DNA from: Thermoplasmataceae archaeon
GTDB lineage: Archaea > Thermoplasmatota > Thermoplasmata > Thermoplasmatales > Thermoplasmataceae
Reading direction: 5' to 3'
Assembly: GCA_038729425.1 (NCBI GenBank)
Contig: JAVYSB010000005.1
Location: 57,846 to 121,845 of the forward strand
DNA length: 64,000 bases
Shown: one piece after another, positions 26,554-37,603 of the stretch
Numbering within the stretch: position 1 is the first letter of the stretch
How the letters are laid out: each line of letters begins with the position of its first letter
Position numbers and translations under genes: made by a program
The notes under the pieces: model-generated
Told to the model about the DNA's origin: nothing
Databases searched by the model: none
The model's input: the letters and a program-made list of their open reading frames with translations, nothing else

Positions 26554-26565
26554 GAGAATCGTGTC

Positions 26566-27291
26566 TAACAATAAACCAACAACAACAGGCTGACGCAAAG
26601 ACCAGCCTCCATCAGATACTTCCACGAGAGGAGGGAGCAGTAATGTTACCCAGACGACCAGCAGGATTGAGTCCAAAAGATCAAATTTACCCATGCGTCT
26701 CGGTATCAAAGGTTCAAGTGTCTTCGCAATGACTATGATAGATTCAATTCCAAGCGGGATATTCACGCAAAAATTCCATCTCCAACCCACAGAATCAACG
26801 ATCAATGCTCCCAATGCAGGTCCGCCAACAATAGCCATTCCAACGAAACTAGTGACAACCCCCGTTATTTTTGCCATCACTGTTGGAGACACCGTCGACG
26901 CTATTACAGCTAGGCCAACAGGTAGGAAACCGCCGCTTCCAAAGCCCTGAATTATCCTGAAGACAATCAATTCTAACAGTGAATTACTCATTCCTGCCAG
27001 TATTGACCCCGCTATGAAGATCTTGAGCGTGATGAGCAATATGGACCGCTTACCGTATTAGTCTGACAATTTTCCGAATATGACCATTCCAATGGCAGAT
27101 GATGTTACATAAGCATCTATGAGGAAAGGCATTGCACCCGGCTGTCTAAAAATTTTAACAATAACCGGTATTGCAGTGGATACTATCAGGTTGTCCAGTG
27201 CCCCCATTAGAAGTCCAAGTACTATGCCCAAAATGATTAATGAAGCTCGTTTCCCGATTATTTCCTCTTTCTCTATCCCAGAATCATTCAT
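26566..27291 (-). pseudogene. Broken MFS drug-efflux transporter (DHA2-like)
   Basis: N-terminal half of a 14-helix drug:H+ antiporter. Helix 1 is LIILGIVLGLLMGALDNLIVSTAIPVI; the loop motif after helix 2 reads GKLSD-stop-YGKRSILL, so an in-frame TAA at 27058-27060 cuts the gene. The same frame then continues through IIQGFGSGGFLPVGLAVI and the antiporter helix GVVTSFVGMAIVGGPALGALIVDSVGWRWNF. Homology ends after about 240 codons (VSDGGWSLRQPVVVGLLL), where the small winged-helix gene begins, so the second half is missing. A MarR gene lies 3 bp upstream and is also broken. Confidence 0.85.
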
Positions 27292-27294
27292 AAC

Positions 27295-27738
27295 TCATCG
27301 TCTTACAAGGGTTCGGAAAACTTCCGAAAGTTTGTCCAGAAAATCTTTGTCTGTTGCCGGTTCTATCCTCTCAACAAACATTTGTTGCAAATTCAAGAAT
27401 TTTCTCAGTTTTTCACTACCAGTTTCCGAGATAGAAACCACTAGTTTACGCCCATCTTCTGCATTCCTGTTTTTGATAATACAGCGTGTTTTCACCAAGC
27501 TTTCCAGAATACCCGTTATCGTTGGAAGCGTAATTCCAGTATACGCAGATATTTCAGTGGTAGTCATCTCTTTACGCTGAGAAATAACCTAAAGTATCCA
27601 CGCTCGAGTTAATGTCAAACCACTTTTCCTTGCATTTGTCCTAGACACGCTGACAAATCTCTGAACAAACGTTCCAATGTTTGACCAAAGCTCAATTTAT
27701 ACTGATCTGTCCGCAGAAAAACTGTTATCATTTATCAT
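27295..27738 (-). pseudogene. Broken MarR-family regulator
   Basis: One 148-codon frame from ATG 27738 to the TGA at 27295, interrupted by TAA at 27697-27699 (codon 14) and TAG at 27589-27591. Read through the stops, it is a complete MarR protein: IELWSNIGTFVQRFV, SGLTLTRAWIL-stop-VISQRKEMTTTEISAYTGITLPTITGILESL (winged helix), and the wing NRNAEDGRKLVVSISETG. The TAG stands where MarR proteins often have a hydrophobic residue; a TGG would give WILWVIS. No frameshift is needed. It would have repressed itself and the MFS gene through the twin palindromes next to its start. Confidence 0.85.
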
Positions 27739-27740
27739 AT

Positions 27741-27769
27741 TTAGGGATCCTAATAGTTAGGAATCCTAA
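27741..27769 (-). promoter_or_regulatory. Twin-palindrome operator of the marR-mfs operon
   Basis: Two 13-bp palindromes, TTAGGGATCCTAA (27741-27753) and TTAGGAATCCTAA (27757-27769), are spaced 16 bp centre to centre, both with TTAGG/CCTAA arms. They begin 3 bp upstream of the marR ATG and lie between it and an A-rich box (GGAAAAAATT on the minus strand). This is the classic layout for MarR autorepression, still intact although the regulator is broken. Confidence 0.75.
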
Positions 27770-28065
27770 CAATTTTTTCCCTCAACAACTCGTGTAAGGC
27801 TATATCACAATTCTTGCATAGCGGTAAAGTGAATAGAATATCGGATAGTGTGTACTCTAGATAGAGCGGTATAGCCATAATATAACGTTCTCAACACGGC
27901 AATCTTAGTACTTATCAACCGGCATTTACACCTTTGAGTTATCGGTATCCACTGTTACGCTCTTCTCTTTTTAAGCAACATCGAAGTGCTAAATGACAAG
28001 GATGACACAATTGTACTCATTTCCTTACTTTCGTGTTCAGGAAATATCGGAAAATGTTGATTCTA
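27770..28065. other. Intergenic stretch before tRNA-Cys
   Basis: About 300 bp, A/T-rich. Apart from the upstream promoter of the dead marR operon I see no gene, and no repeat of the tRNA-Cys 3' end that would mark an attachment site. Confidence 0.4.
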
Positions 28066-28137
28066 AGGATAGGTAGGGAGTTGAACCCTATTAGATGGGA
28101 TCTGCAGTCCCACGCATGACCGCTCTGCCACCTATCC
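28066..28137 (-). tRNA. tRNA-Cys (GCA)
   Basis: On the minus strand the acceptor stem GGATAGG pairs with CCTATCC; the discriminator is T, the expected U73 of tRNA-Cys. The anticodon stem TGGGA/TCCCA carries the loop CTGCAGA with anticodon GCA. The T arm is TAGGG-TTCAACT-CCCTA. No intron, and CCA is not encoded. Confidence 0.94.
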
Positions 28138-28302
28138 ACGGCAACAGGGTAGATACACAAATAATTTAAATTGTTTTGTTGAGAAACAAGACAAGTAACA
28201 TGACGGTGCTATGCGTTAATATTTCCTTGAAAATTTTGGTCTGGAGCAAAGATGCAAGGTTTATGAGGTATAGAGGTATCACTAACAGAAACCAAAGTAG
28301 AG

Positions 28303-30280
<1,978 letters not shown>

Positions 30281-30289
30281 GGAATTGGA

Positions 30290-32689
30290 ATGCAGACAAG
30301 GCCGATAGAAGAGGAAATAAAAAATTCATACTTGGAATATGCAATGAGTGTTATTGTGAGTAGGGCCATCCCGGACGTACGCGACGGGCTCAAGCCTGTT
30401 CAGAGGCGGATACTTTACTCTATGAGTGAACTGGGAGTCACTTATGACAAACCCTACAAGAAATGTGCAAGAATTGTGGGAGAAACCATGGGTAAGTACC
30501 ACCCTCACGGAGACCTCTCAATTTATGATGCCTTGGCCAGAATGGCGCAGACATTCTCCATGAGGTACACGCTGATTGATGGCCAAGGAAACTTTGGATC
30601 AATAGACGGAGACGAACCTGCCGCAATGAGGTACACAGAGGCCAGGCTGGCAAGATTGTCCTCTGAGATGGTACAGGACATTGAGAAGAATACGGTCAGA
30701 TTCAGACAGAATTTCGATGGCTCCCTTGAAGAACCAGAATACTTCCCGACAAAGGTCCCACAGCTCCTAATAAACGGAACCTCTGGGATAGCAGTTGGTA
30801 TGGCGACCAACATGCTCCCGAATAATCTAGGGGAAATATGCGATGCCATTACTTACAAGGTCGATAATCCAGGGTCTGAAACGGATGAGTTGCTTAAATT
30901 CGTAAAGGGGCCCGATTTTCCCGGAGGAGGAATTGTCTTTTATACTAAGGAACTAGTAGACTCATATAAGACCGGAAGGGGCAAGGTGTTGTGCCACGGA
31001 GAGGTGGATATGGACGAGCCAAAACATCTTGTTATCAAGAGCCTTCCCTTTGGAGTAAATAAGGCAACTTTCATCGAAAGCATAGCCTCCCTGACGAAGA
31101 ATGAGGTCCTTAAAGGTGTTACAGATTTAAGAGATGAATCAGACAGAACCGGAATGAGGATTGTCATTAAGGTCAGGGACGATGATATGAAACCCCTTGT
31201 ACTCAATCAGCTTTATGAGAATTCCGCACTTGAAACGTCAATAGGTGTTACAAACCTGGTTCTTGTGAACAATGAACCAAAGATACTGGGACTTAACCAG
31301 CTCATCGAACTATTCATAGAACACAGGCTGGAAATGATCCTTAAGAGGTCAAAATTTGACCTGGCCAAAAACCAGGAGCGGCAGGAAGTACTCCTAGGTA
31401 TTGTGAAGGCACTTGACAATATTGACAGGGTCGTCGCTACAATCCGGGCATCAAAGGATGTGTCTGCAGCAAGAGCTTCCCTTATTTCCTCATTTGAAAT
31501 GTCGGAGAGTCAGGCGGACGCCATTCTTGAAATGAGGCTCCAACGGCTCACTGCTCTGGAGACAACTAAGGTGAAACATGATCTCGACGAAGTTGTGAAG
31601 AATATCAAGAGGTTAACGAAGATCATTGGTGAGGAAATGGAGCGCAGATCGATCCTCAAGTTCGAAGTTTCAGAATTAAAAGAGAAATTCGCGGACAAGA
31701 GGAGAACTAAGATTGTTTACAAGCTTTTGAAAGAGAGATCCGTGGAAGATCTAATACCCAACGAGCAGAATATGGTTATACTGAGTGACGGTGGCCTGCT
31801 CAAGAGGGTATCAATTGACGAATACAAGGCACAGAAGAGAGGGGGAAAAGGGATCATAACCTCAACGAGAAAGGAAGACTCCGTAAAAAGTGTTCTCAAG
31901 TGCGATAGCCATGATACGATTTATTATTTCACAAATACGGGCAGGGTCATCAAGGGGAAGGTTTACGAGCTTGAGAAGAAGAACAGGAAGTCTGTTGGGA
32001 CATCCGGACAAGCCATTCTGCCGTTGATGGAGGGTGAGACTGTGGAACAGATACTAAATGCCCCGAAGAACAAGAAGTCGTTTCTCATACTTGTAACAAG
32101 GAAAGGCTTCGTGAAGAGGACCCCTGCTGAAGACCTTTTCGAGATGAGAACCAGCGGTATAAGGATCATAACGTTGGAGGAAGATGATGAAGTTGTCGCA
32201 GTTGAACACAGGGATAAGCCAGGAAAATTTGTAGTTGTTTCCAGCACTGGGAAGGCGGCTGTATTTCATTCTAAGGAAGTCAGGATGACAGGCAGAACCT
32301 CAAGGGGAGTAAAGTCCATGAAGCTCAGGAAGAATGAGTATATTGTCTCCGCGTTTGCAGTTGAGGATGATGAGTACCTGTTCAACGTATCTAGAAATGG
32401 TATTGGCAAACGCACACTAATTTCCGAATATCCAGTGCACCATCGCGGTTCATCCGGGGTTTTCCTCTCTAAGTGGAATGACAGAACTGGCCCACTTGTT
32501 TCTGCTCTGCCAGTAAGGGAAGCTGACGATGTGCTGCTCGTCTCAAAGAATGAGAAGACCATACGAATCAGGGTGGCAGACATCAGGGAACTTTCCAGGG
32601 TAACTGCTGGAGTGAAGTTGATTGACCTCGACGATGAGGATTATGTCATATCAGCAACGAGGATTGGGGCGGACGAAAATGAAGAATAA
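30290..32689 (+). CDS. gyrA: DNA gyrase subunit A
   Basis: 799 residues. The breakage-reunion domain has SRAIPDVRDGLKPVQRRILYSM and the catalytic tyrosine in AAMRYTEARLARLS (about residue 110), then FPGGGIVF and the coiled-coil with SEMSESQADAILEMRLQRLTALE. The C-terminal beta-pinwheel carries a GyrA box (AQKRGGKGI), the feature that separates gyrase from topoisomerase IV. It is the second gene of the gyrBA operon, with ATG 9 bp after gyrB. The homoserine dehydrogenase gene starts inside its last 11 bp. Confidence 0.97.
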   Translation: MQTRPIEEEIKNSYLEYAMSVIVSRAIPDVRDGLKPVQRRILYSMSELGVTYDKPYKKCARIVGETMGKYHPHGDLSIYDALARMAQTFSMRYTLIDGQGNFGSIDGDEPAAMRYTEARLARLSSEMVQDIEKNTVRFRQNFDGSLEEPEYFPTKVPQLLINGTSGIAVGMATNMLPNNLGEICDAITYKVDNPGSETDELLKFVKGPDFPGGGIVFYTKELVDSYKTGRGKVLCHGEVDMDEPKHLVIKSLPFGVNKATFIESIASLTKNEVLKGVTDLRDESDRTGMRIVIKVRDDDMKPLVLNQLYENSALETSIGVTNLVLVNNEPKILGLNQLIELFIEHRLEMILKRSKFDLAKNQERQEVLLGIVKALDNIDRVVATIRASKDVSAARASLISSFEMSESQADAILEMRLQRLTALETTKVKHDLDEVVKNIKRLTKIIGEEMERRSILKFEVSELKEKFADKRRTKIVYKLLKERSVEDLIPNEQNMVILSDGGLLKRVSIDEYKAQKRGGKGIITSTRKEDSVKSVLKCDSHDTIYYFTNTGRVIKGKVYELEKKNRKSVGTSGQAILPLMEGETVEQILNAPKNKKSFLILVTRKGFVKRTPAEDLFEMRTSGIRIITLEEDDEVVAVEHRDKPGKFVVVSSTGKAAVFHSKEVRMTGRTSRGVKSMKLRKNEYIVSAFAVEDDEYLFNVSRNGIGKRTLISEYPVHHRGSSGVFLSKWNDRTGPLVSALPVREADDVLLVSKNEKTIRIRVADIRELSRVTAGVKLIDLDDEDYVISATRIGADENEE

Positions 32690-33701
32690 TTTCCCGGAAT
32701 ACAGGATCGCCCTTATGGGACTAGGGAACGTGGCAAGAAGTTTCCTCTATGTACTTGACAAAAATTTTAAAACCATATCGAGAAAAACTGGTAAGAACCT
32801 AAAAATTGTCTATGCCTCGGATTCAAAGGGGGTATACAATAAGCCTGATGGGTTTAAGCCAATAGATCTACTTGAGGCCAAACAGAAAGGTCGTATGGAT
32901 CTGGTGGGAAAGAAGATATCAACTGAAGACCTGTTTTCCGGGGCACCGGACGTAGTTGTGGACCTGACACCTGCAACACCGGACGGAATTTTTGGCCTTG
33001 ATCTGTATAAACGTTCCTTTGGATCAGGTGCAGACGTAGTTACAGCGAACAAGTCTCCGCTTGCCATGCAGTGGTCAGATGTGATGAACGCTGCAAGGAT
33101 AAACGGCAGAAGAATCAGGTACGAGGCGACTGTAGCTGGAGGAACCCCTCTTTTCAATCTTCTCGACTATTCTATGATGCCTGTTGAGGTCATCAGGATT
33201 AGGGGAATTGTCAGCATGACTGTAAACTTTGTCCTGGACAGGCTTCTGCATAATCTGGACTTTAGCCAGTCCGTAAAGATGGCACAGAAAGAGGGCATTG
33301 CAGAAACCGATTTTCACGATGATACCATGGGCATTGACTCCGCAAGAAAAACAGTCATCATTGCCAATGCAGTATTCGGCTCGAATCTATCACTAAGAGA
33401 CATAAAGTATGATGGTGTTGAAACACTTTCAGACAGGATTGGCGAGATGAGGAGAAGCGGTGACAGGTACAGGATCGTTTCGGACGTTTACAGAAAAGAT
33501 AATGAGGTATTTGCTTCGTCTCTTATCAATAGCATTGAGCCGCTTGACCCGCTAGTATCACTTGGTACATCATCGCTTTCCTATTTGCTCGAGACAACTG
33601 AAGGTTCTAAGTATTTTATAGGAAATATTCGTGATGGCCCCCTTGAAACGGCGTCCGCTGTATTGAACGATGTGATGATTTTGGCAAGGGAAGAAATATG
33701 A
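32679..33701 (+). CDS. hom: Homoserine dehydrogenase
   Basis: About 340 residues from ATG 32679 (MKNNFPEYRIALMGLGNVARSFLYVL), whose Rossmann loop GLGNVA is at the expected distance. VVDLTPATPDG, the ADVVTANKSPLA motif, VAGGTPLFNLLDYSMMPVEVIRIRGIVSMTVNFVLDR and the catalytic-region lysine in DSARKTVIIANAVFG match the family. It reduces aspartate semialdehyde to homoserine on the way to threonine and methionine. Overlapping gyrA by 11 bp, it is probably translated from the gyrase transcript. Threonine synthase is at 57269. Confidence 0.92.
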   Translation: MKNNFPEYRIALMGLGNVARSFLYVLDKNFKTISRKTGKNLKIVYASDSKGVYNKPDGFKPIDLLEAKQKGRMDLVGKKISTEDLFSGAPDVVVDLTPATPDGIFGLDLYKRSFGSGADVVTANKSPLAMQWSDVMNAARINGRRIRYEATVAGGTPLFNLLDYSMMPVEVIRIRGIVSMTVNFVLDRLLHNLDFSQSVKMAQKEGIAETDFHDDTMGIDSARKTVIIANAVFGSNLSLRDIKYDGVETLSDRIGEMRRSGDRYRIVSDVYRKDNEVFASSLINSIEPLDPLVSLGTSSLSYLLETTEGSKYFIGNIRDGPLETASAVLNDVMILAREEI

Positions 33702-33764
33702 ATCCAATCAGGCGTCATTCGTTTTTCTTACAATCCTATAAATAGAGTTTATCAATAAACGGAC

Positions 33765-34409
33765 GTGAAGGAACTAGGGCGGAAGATTATTTTTGATACC
33801 CCCCAGGAAATCCTGGATCCTGAGCACACAGTACTCATCGTCTGGAATGTCCAGAACAGCTTTGTGCGGCATACATATAATCCTCAGGAATTTCAGAGGA
33901 ACATCAAGAGTCTTCTGTGGTCCGCCAGAATGTCACGAGTAAGGGTAATTTACAGCAGGTATACCGAAGTCGATGCAGATTTTCAGTACCCATGGACAGT
34001 TTTTCTGGAGATGACAAAGAGGAGACTTACTGATCCCACCCGACTGCAACTGCAATTTCAGCCTGGTACTGGAGATTCAGAAATACACGAATCCGTGGAG
34101 CCGGCTGTGAATGACATAATACTGAATGTCCGGTTACACAGCCTGTTTTATGGTTCACAGTTCGACTCAATGATGAGAGCTGCTGGAATAACCACGGTTG
34201 TATTTTCCGGTGTTGGCACTGAATTAGGAATAGAGAACAGCGTCAGAGAGGCATCTGTCATGGGATACTATACCGTAGTATGCAAAGAATGCGTAACCAC
34301 GCAAGACAAGAGTGCCCAGGAGATCTCTTTAAAGAATATGGAAGATATTGCTCTGGTATATCCTCTTAGAGAAATTCTGAATCAATGGAAGGGGAGAATG
34401 CAGGGATGA
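33765..34409 (+). CDS. Isochorismatase-fold protein lacking the catalytic triad
   Basis: 214 residues from a GTG. The fold is clearly that of isochorismatase-like hydrolases: LIVWNVQNSFV at strand 1, QPGTGDSEIHESVEP in the middle, VVFSGVGTELGIENSVREASVMGYYTVV near the end. Yet each catalytic position is changed. The Asp of D-x-Q-N is Asn (WNVQN), the Lys before the S-x-F segment is Val (NVRLHSLF), and the Cys of T-x-x-C is Gly (TELGIEN). It is probably a non-catalytic binding or scaffold protein. A box CCTATAAATA near 33736 is a likely promoter. The next gene overlaps it by ATGA, so the two are tightly coupled. Confidence 0.8.
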   Translation: MKELGRKIIFDTPQEILDPEHTVLIVWNVQNSFVRHTYNPQEFQRNIKSLLWSARMSRVRVIYSRYTEVDADFQYPWTVFLEMTKRRLTDPTRLQLQFQPGTGDSEIHESVEPAVNDIILNVRLHSLFYGSQFDSMMRAAGITTVVFSGVGTELGIENSVREASVMGYYTVVCKECVTTQDKSAQEISLKNMEDIALVYPLREILNQWKGRMQG

Positions 34410-35359
34410 TAGAATTTAGGGAACTTAAAGTCCCCATAGGCATAAGGAGTCTGCGGACTGCAAATCTGTATTTTATAACTAACGGCAAAAGGGGGGCGCT
34501 CATTGACACCGGCATGTCACCTGATACATTGGAATTCCTGAGGAAAAATGGTGTAGAAGTGGACGAGATAGGCGAGATAATGCTAACTCACCTTCATTTC
34601 GATCATATAGGCGGAGCGGCAAATCTTCAGAAAAGCTTGTCGGTGCGCGTCTATATGGGTAAGTTGGATGCCGAGATCATCTCGAGAATGATGAGTGACC
34701 CTGAAGGGTATCTGAAAAATGAAATTTCGTATCTGAAATATCTTGGGTTACCAGACAACGAAGTTGATATTGCGGCTAAGGTCAATCCTGTAAAGGAGAC
34801 ATACAAAGAAGCCGCTGCAATCGATGAGATTACACCGCTAGACGAAAATTCGACATTTTTAGGCTTTCCGGAAATATCAATTCTGGATGTGCCGGGCCAC
34901 ACTCCAGGGTCTACAGCATTTATAGTGAAGGATCAAAATTTTGTGTTTACAGGGGATCACATTATTGAGCGCATAACTCCAAATATTTCATATTATGATG
35001 ATGACTCCGACATGCTTGGCATGTACCTCAAAAGCCTCCTGAAACTCCAGTCGACTGGTATTCAGACCGGCTATTCCGGTCATGGTCCTGAGATTGACAA
35101 CCTTTCTTACAGGATAGAAGACCTACTTGCCCACCATAAACTCAGACTGGCCGAGATAAATGCTCAGTGTGATGATTGGAGAACCCCATTCGAAATTTCA
35201 GGAAGAATCAGATGGAACAGGGGGAGGACTATTAACGATATGAACGGCATGGAGAGGATTTTTGCCATTGGTGAAACCCTTGCACACCTCAGGCATCTCG
35301 AGAAAATCGGCCTGATTTCAAAGAGCGAGCGATCCGGAAGAATTGTATATAAAAAATAG
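34406..35359 (+). CDS. Metallo-beta-lactamase-fold hydrolase with a C-terminal winged helix-like tail
   Basis: 317 residues from ATG 34406. Metal ligands: LTHLHFDHIGGA (H-x-H-x-D-H), the His of VPGHTPGS, the Asp of FTGDHI, and a late His in GHGPEI. The last 90 residues are helical with a small winged end (TLAHLRHLEKIGLISKSERSGRIVYKK), as in LACTB2-like hydrolases. Such enzymes cleave thioesters, phosphodiesters or lactones; here the substrate is open. It overlaps the stop codon of the triad-less isochorismatase-like gene (ATGA), which suggests that the two products work together. Confidence 0.85.
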   Translation: MIEFRELKVPIGIRSLRTANLYFITNGKRGALIDTGMSPDTLEFLRKNGVEVDEIGEIMLTHLHFDHIGGAANLQKSLSVRVYMGKLDAEIISRMMSDPEGYLKNEISYLKYLGLPDNEVDIAAKVNPVKETYKEAAAIDEITPLDENSTFLGFPEISILDVPGHTPGSTAFIVKDQNFVFTGDHIIERITPNISYYDDDSDMLGMYLKSLLKLQSTGIQTGYSGHGPEIDNLSYRIEDLLAHHKLRLAEINAQCDDWRTPFEISGRIRWNRGRTINDMNGMERIFAIGETLAHLRHLEKIGLISKSERSGRIVYKK

Positions 35360-35379
35360 ATAATAATGAATTCCTGTGA

Positions 35380-35565
35380 TTAGAAAAATGTCTTCTTAAT
35401 TGCAGAATCCACTTTGCCTTTTAGCTCTGGATTTATTTCAGTAATATTGTGGGCTGATTTTGCATGCTCCACAATCTTTGGCATTAGTTCTTCCTTTGTC
35501 TTGGCCTTGGTCTCAAAACCACATTCCATTCCGATATCCTTGCACTTAAAACTATACGGTGCCAT
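35380..35565 (-). CDS. DUF1059 family small protein
   Basis: 61 residues from ATG 35565: MAPYSFKCKDIGMECGFETKAKTKEEL, then a helix with HAKSAHNI and a charged C-terminal helix. The pattern (K-C-x-D-x-G, C-G-F, and the late H..AHN) defines DUF1059, a small family widespread in archaea, with conserved cysteines and histidines that could bind a metal. Function unknown. A paralogue lies at 56726. It is convergent with the MBL gene, 20 bp away. Confidence 0.88.
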   Translation of the reverse strand: MAPYSFKCKDIGMECGFETKAKTKEELMPKIVEHAKSAHNITEINPELKGKVDSAIKKTFF

Positions 35566-35707
35566 TGTTATCAAGAGCGTAGCCAGTTTAGATATATTAA
35601 AATTTGTGGTACATCAAGGCGATGCAAATACTTGCCATAAAACCATTGCACGTCAACATAAGCGAGGTTGAAAGCGCCGATCGTGGCTTCTCATTCTATC
35701 ATTAATA

Positions 35708-35779
35708 TGCGGAAGCCGGGATTTGAACCCGGGTTAAGGGCTTGGGAAGCCCCTGTGATAACCGCTACACTACTTCCGC
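35708..35779 (-). tRNA. tRNA-Gly (CCC)
   Basis: On the minus strand GCGGAAG pairs with CTTCCGC, discriminator A. The anticodon stem GGGCT/AGCCC has the loop TTCCCAA, anticodon CCC. The T arm is CCGGG-TTCAAAT-CCCGG. No intron, and CCA is not encoded. Confidence 0.94.
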
Positions 35780-36248
35780 GAAACTTGGCATGTCTATTCT
35801 GGTAAGGAATATTGAAAGGTTGTAGATAAATGAAGCGGGATCTGTAAGGCACATGGAAGCACAAATACGCTGATTCACTGACCACACCTATTAGGCATGT
35901 TTTTCAAGGTGAAATTCACTGAGTATCAGTATAGTCGGTCCCTGGCAATATGACTCTTTGTGTCCCGATTATATAGGTCCGCCAAGAATATCTATTATCT
36001 GTCACTTCATTTACACAGCCATTAGCGTTTCAGCAATCATTCTGGATAGGAGACTTCCCTTTTCGTTTCATATGTATACTAGCGCAGCTTAGCGAATTTC
36101 TCGTTTTATCTGTGCGCGCCCTCAAAAAAAACAATTTCAGCAGCATTATTGGTGAAAGTGAGATTCAACAATCCATGAATGAAAGTTGTTATTGCTCCGT
36201 GTGCATTAGATTTCAGAATGGTTGAGACAAAAATAAAAGATGGAGGGT
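35780..36248. other. Intergenic stretch between tRNA-Gly and gdhA
   Basis: About 470 bp without a credible gene. It contains the tRNA-Gly promoter side and the region downstream of the gdhA stop. I see no repeat array or recognisable RNA. Confidence 0.4.
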
Positions 36249-37499
36249 TTACACCCATCCTCTGAGTTTCATCGCATCAGCGACTCTCTTTATAGATACA
36301 ATATAGGCCGCAGTCCTCGGATCAACATTATACTTTTTGGAGGTGTCAAATACAGAATGGGCTGCTTCTGTCATCTTCCTGTCTAGCCTCTCGTCGACTT
36401 CCTTGTCGGTCCAGTAGTAGCCTTCCTGGTTCTGTACCCACTCGAAGTATGAAACGGTCACTCCTCCGGCGTTAGAGAGGAAATCTGGCAACAGTGCGAT
36501 GTTTTTCTTGTGGAATATCTCGTCTGCATCTGGTGTGGTGGGCCCGTTCGCAAGCTCAAGGATTATCTTTGCCTTGACCTTGTCTGCATTGTCGCTTCTG
36601 AGCTGATTCTCTATTGCCGCAGGTATAAGCACATCTACCTTGAGCTCAAGAAGTTCCTCATTCGTTATGGCCTTTGTGCCAGGGAATCCTTTTACGCTTC
36701 CTGTCTTCTGTTTGTGATCCATTAACTTGTTGTAGTCAATGCCATTTTCTGAGTAAATTCCGCCCTTCGTATCGGAAATAGCTACTACTTTTGATCCAAA
36801 CATCTCATTTACAAGCTTGTGGGCGAACTGTCCAGCATTACCGAATCCCTGTATCGCTACTGTGGCTCCCTTGAGGTTCATTCCGAGTTCTTTAGCCTTT
36901 TCTCTGAGTACGTACATTCCACCTCTGGCTGTTGCATCTCCTCTTCCGAGTGATCCCCAGTTCTCCAGCGGTTTTCCCGTGATAACGCCAGGAGCAGAAT
37001 GCCTGACAATGTTCTCATACTCATCCATCATCCACGCCATTATCTGTGGGGTTGTGTATACGTCAGGTGCTGGTACATCAACGAGTGGGCCAATAAATGT
37101 CCCAAGGGCTCTCACGTAAGCTCTGCTGAGTCTCTCGAGTTCCCCGACGCTCATTGTCTTAGGATCGCAGATGACGCCTCCCTTTGCTCCGCCGAGTGGC
37201 AGGTTGGTTATTGCTACTTTCCAGGTCATCCAAGCTGAGAGGGCCTTGACAGTGGATAGAGTCTCTTGTGGGTGGAATCTTATCCCTCCTTTCGTTGGTC
37301 CCCTTGCGTTGTTGTAGTGTACTCTGAAACCAGTAAACACCTTGGTCTCTCCATTATCCATCTTTACAGGTATAGCAACCTGCATGATAGCCATCGGCTG
37401 GCTAAGCATTTCGAACGTTCGCTTATCCATTTTCACAACATCAGCAGCCTTCTTAAGCTGCTTGACTGCTATGTCAAATGGGTCCAGATCTTCTGTCAT
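36249..37499 (-). CDS. gdhA: Glutamate dehydrogenase
   Basis: 416 residues, the typical hexameric GDH length. Catalytic and binding motifs: [35 protein letters not shown] with the active lysine, [22 protein letters not shown], and the coenzyme loop [16 protein letters not shown]. The C-terminus [21 protein letters not shown] is characteristic. It interconverts glutamate and 2-oxoglutarate plus ammonia in the cytoplasm, linking amino-acid use to nitrogen. It stands alone with ATG at 37499. Cofactor preference (NAD or NADP) is not clear from the sequence. Confidence 0.96.
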   Translation of the reverse strand: MTEDLDPFDIAVKQLKKAADVVKMDKRTFEMLSQPMAIMQVAIPVKMDNGETKVFTGFRVHYNNARGPTKGGIRFHPQETLSTVKALSAWMTWKVAITNLPLGGAKGGVICDPKTMSVGELERLSRAYVRALGTFIGPLVDVPAPDVYTTPQIMAWMMDEYENIVRHSAPGVITGKPLENWGSLGRGDATARGGMYVLREKAKELGMNLKGATVAIQGFGNAGQFAHKLVNEMFGSKVVAISDTKGGIYSENGIDYNKLMDHKQKTGSVKGFPGTKAITNEELLELKVDVLIPAAIENQLRSDNADKVKAKIILELANGPTTPDADEIFHKKNIALLPDFLSNAGGVTVSYFEWVQNQEGYYWTDKEVDERLDRKMTEAAHSVFDTSKKYNVDPRTAAYIVSIKRVADAMKLRGWV

Positions 37500-37603
37500 G
37501 TTTTCACCATTTGCCTCTTAAACAAGGCACGGGATGATCACGTATTATTAGTTTAACCTTTGCTGTAACATCTAAGCCGCAAGTGCAATAACAGTACTAT
37601 GGA

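Noticed and set aside
27058..27699. Pyrrolysine or other recoding of the stop codons in the marR-mfs operon
   Set aside because: Two of the three codons are TAA, not TAG, and the MFS gene has also lost its second half, so plain decay explains it better.
28066..28137. tRNA-Cys as attachment site for the accessory region on its left
   Set aside because: I found no direct repeat of the tRNA 3' end anywhere in 24.5-28.0 kb and no integrase gene.
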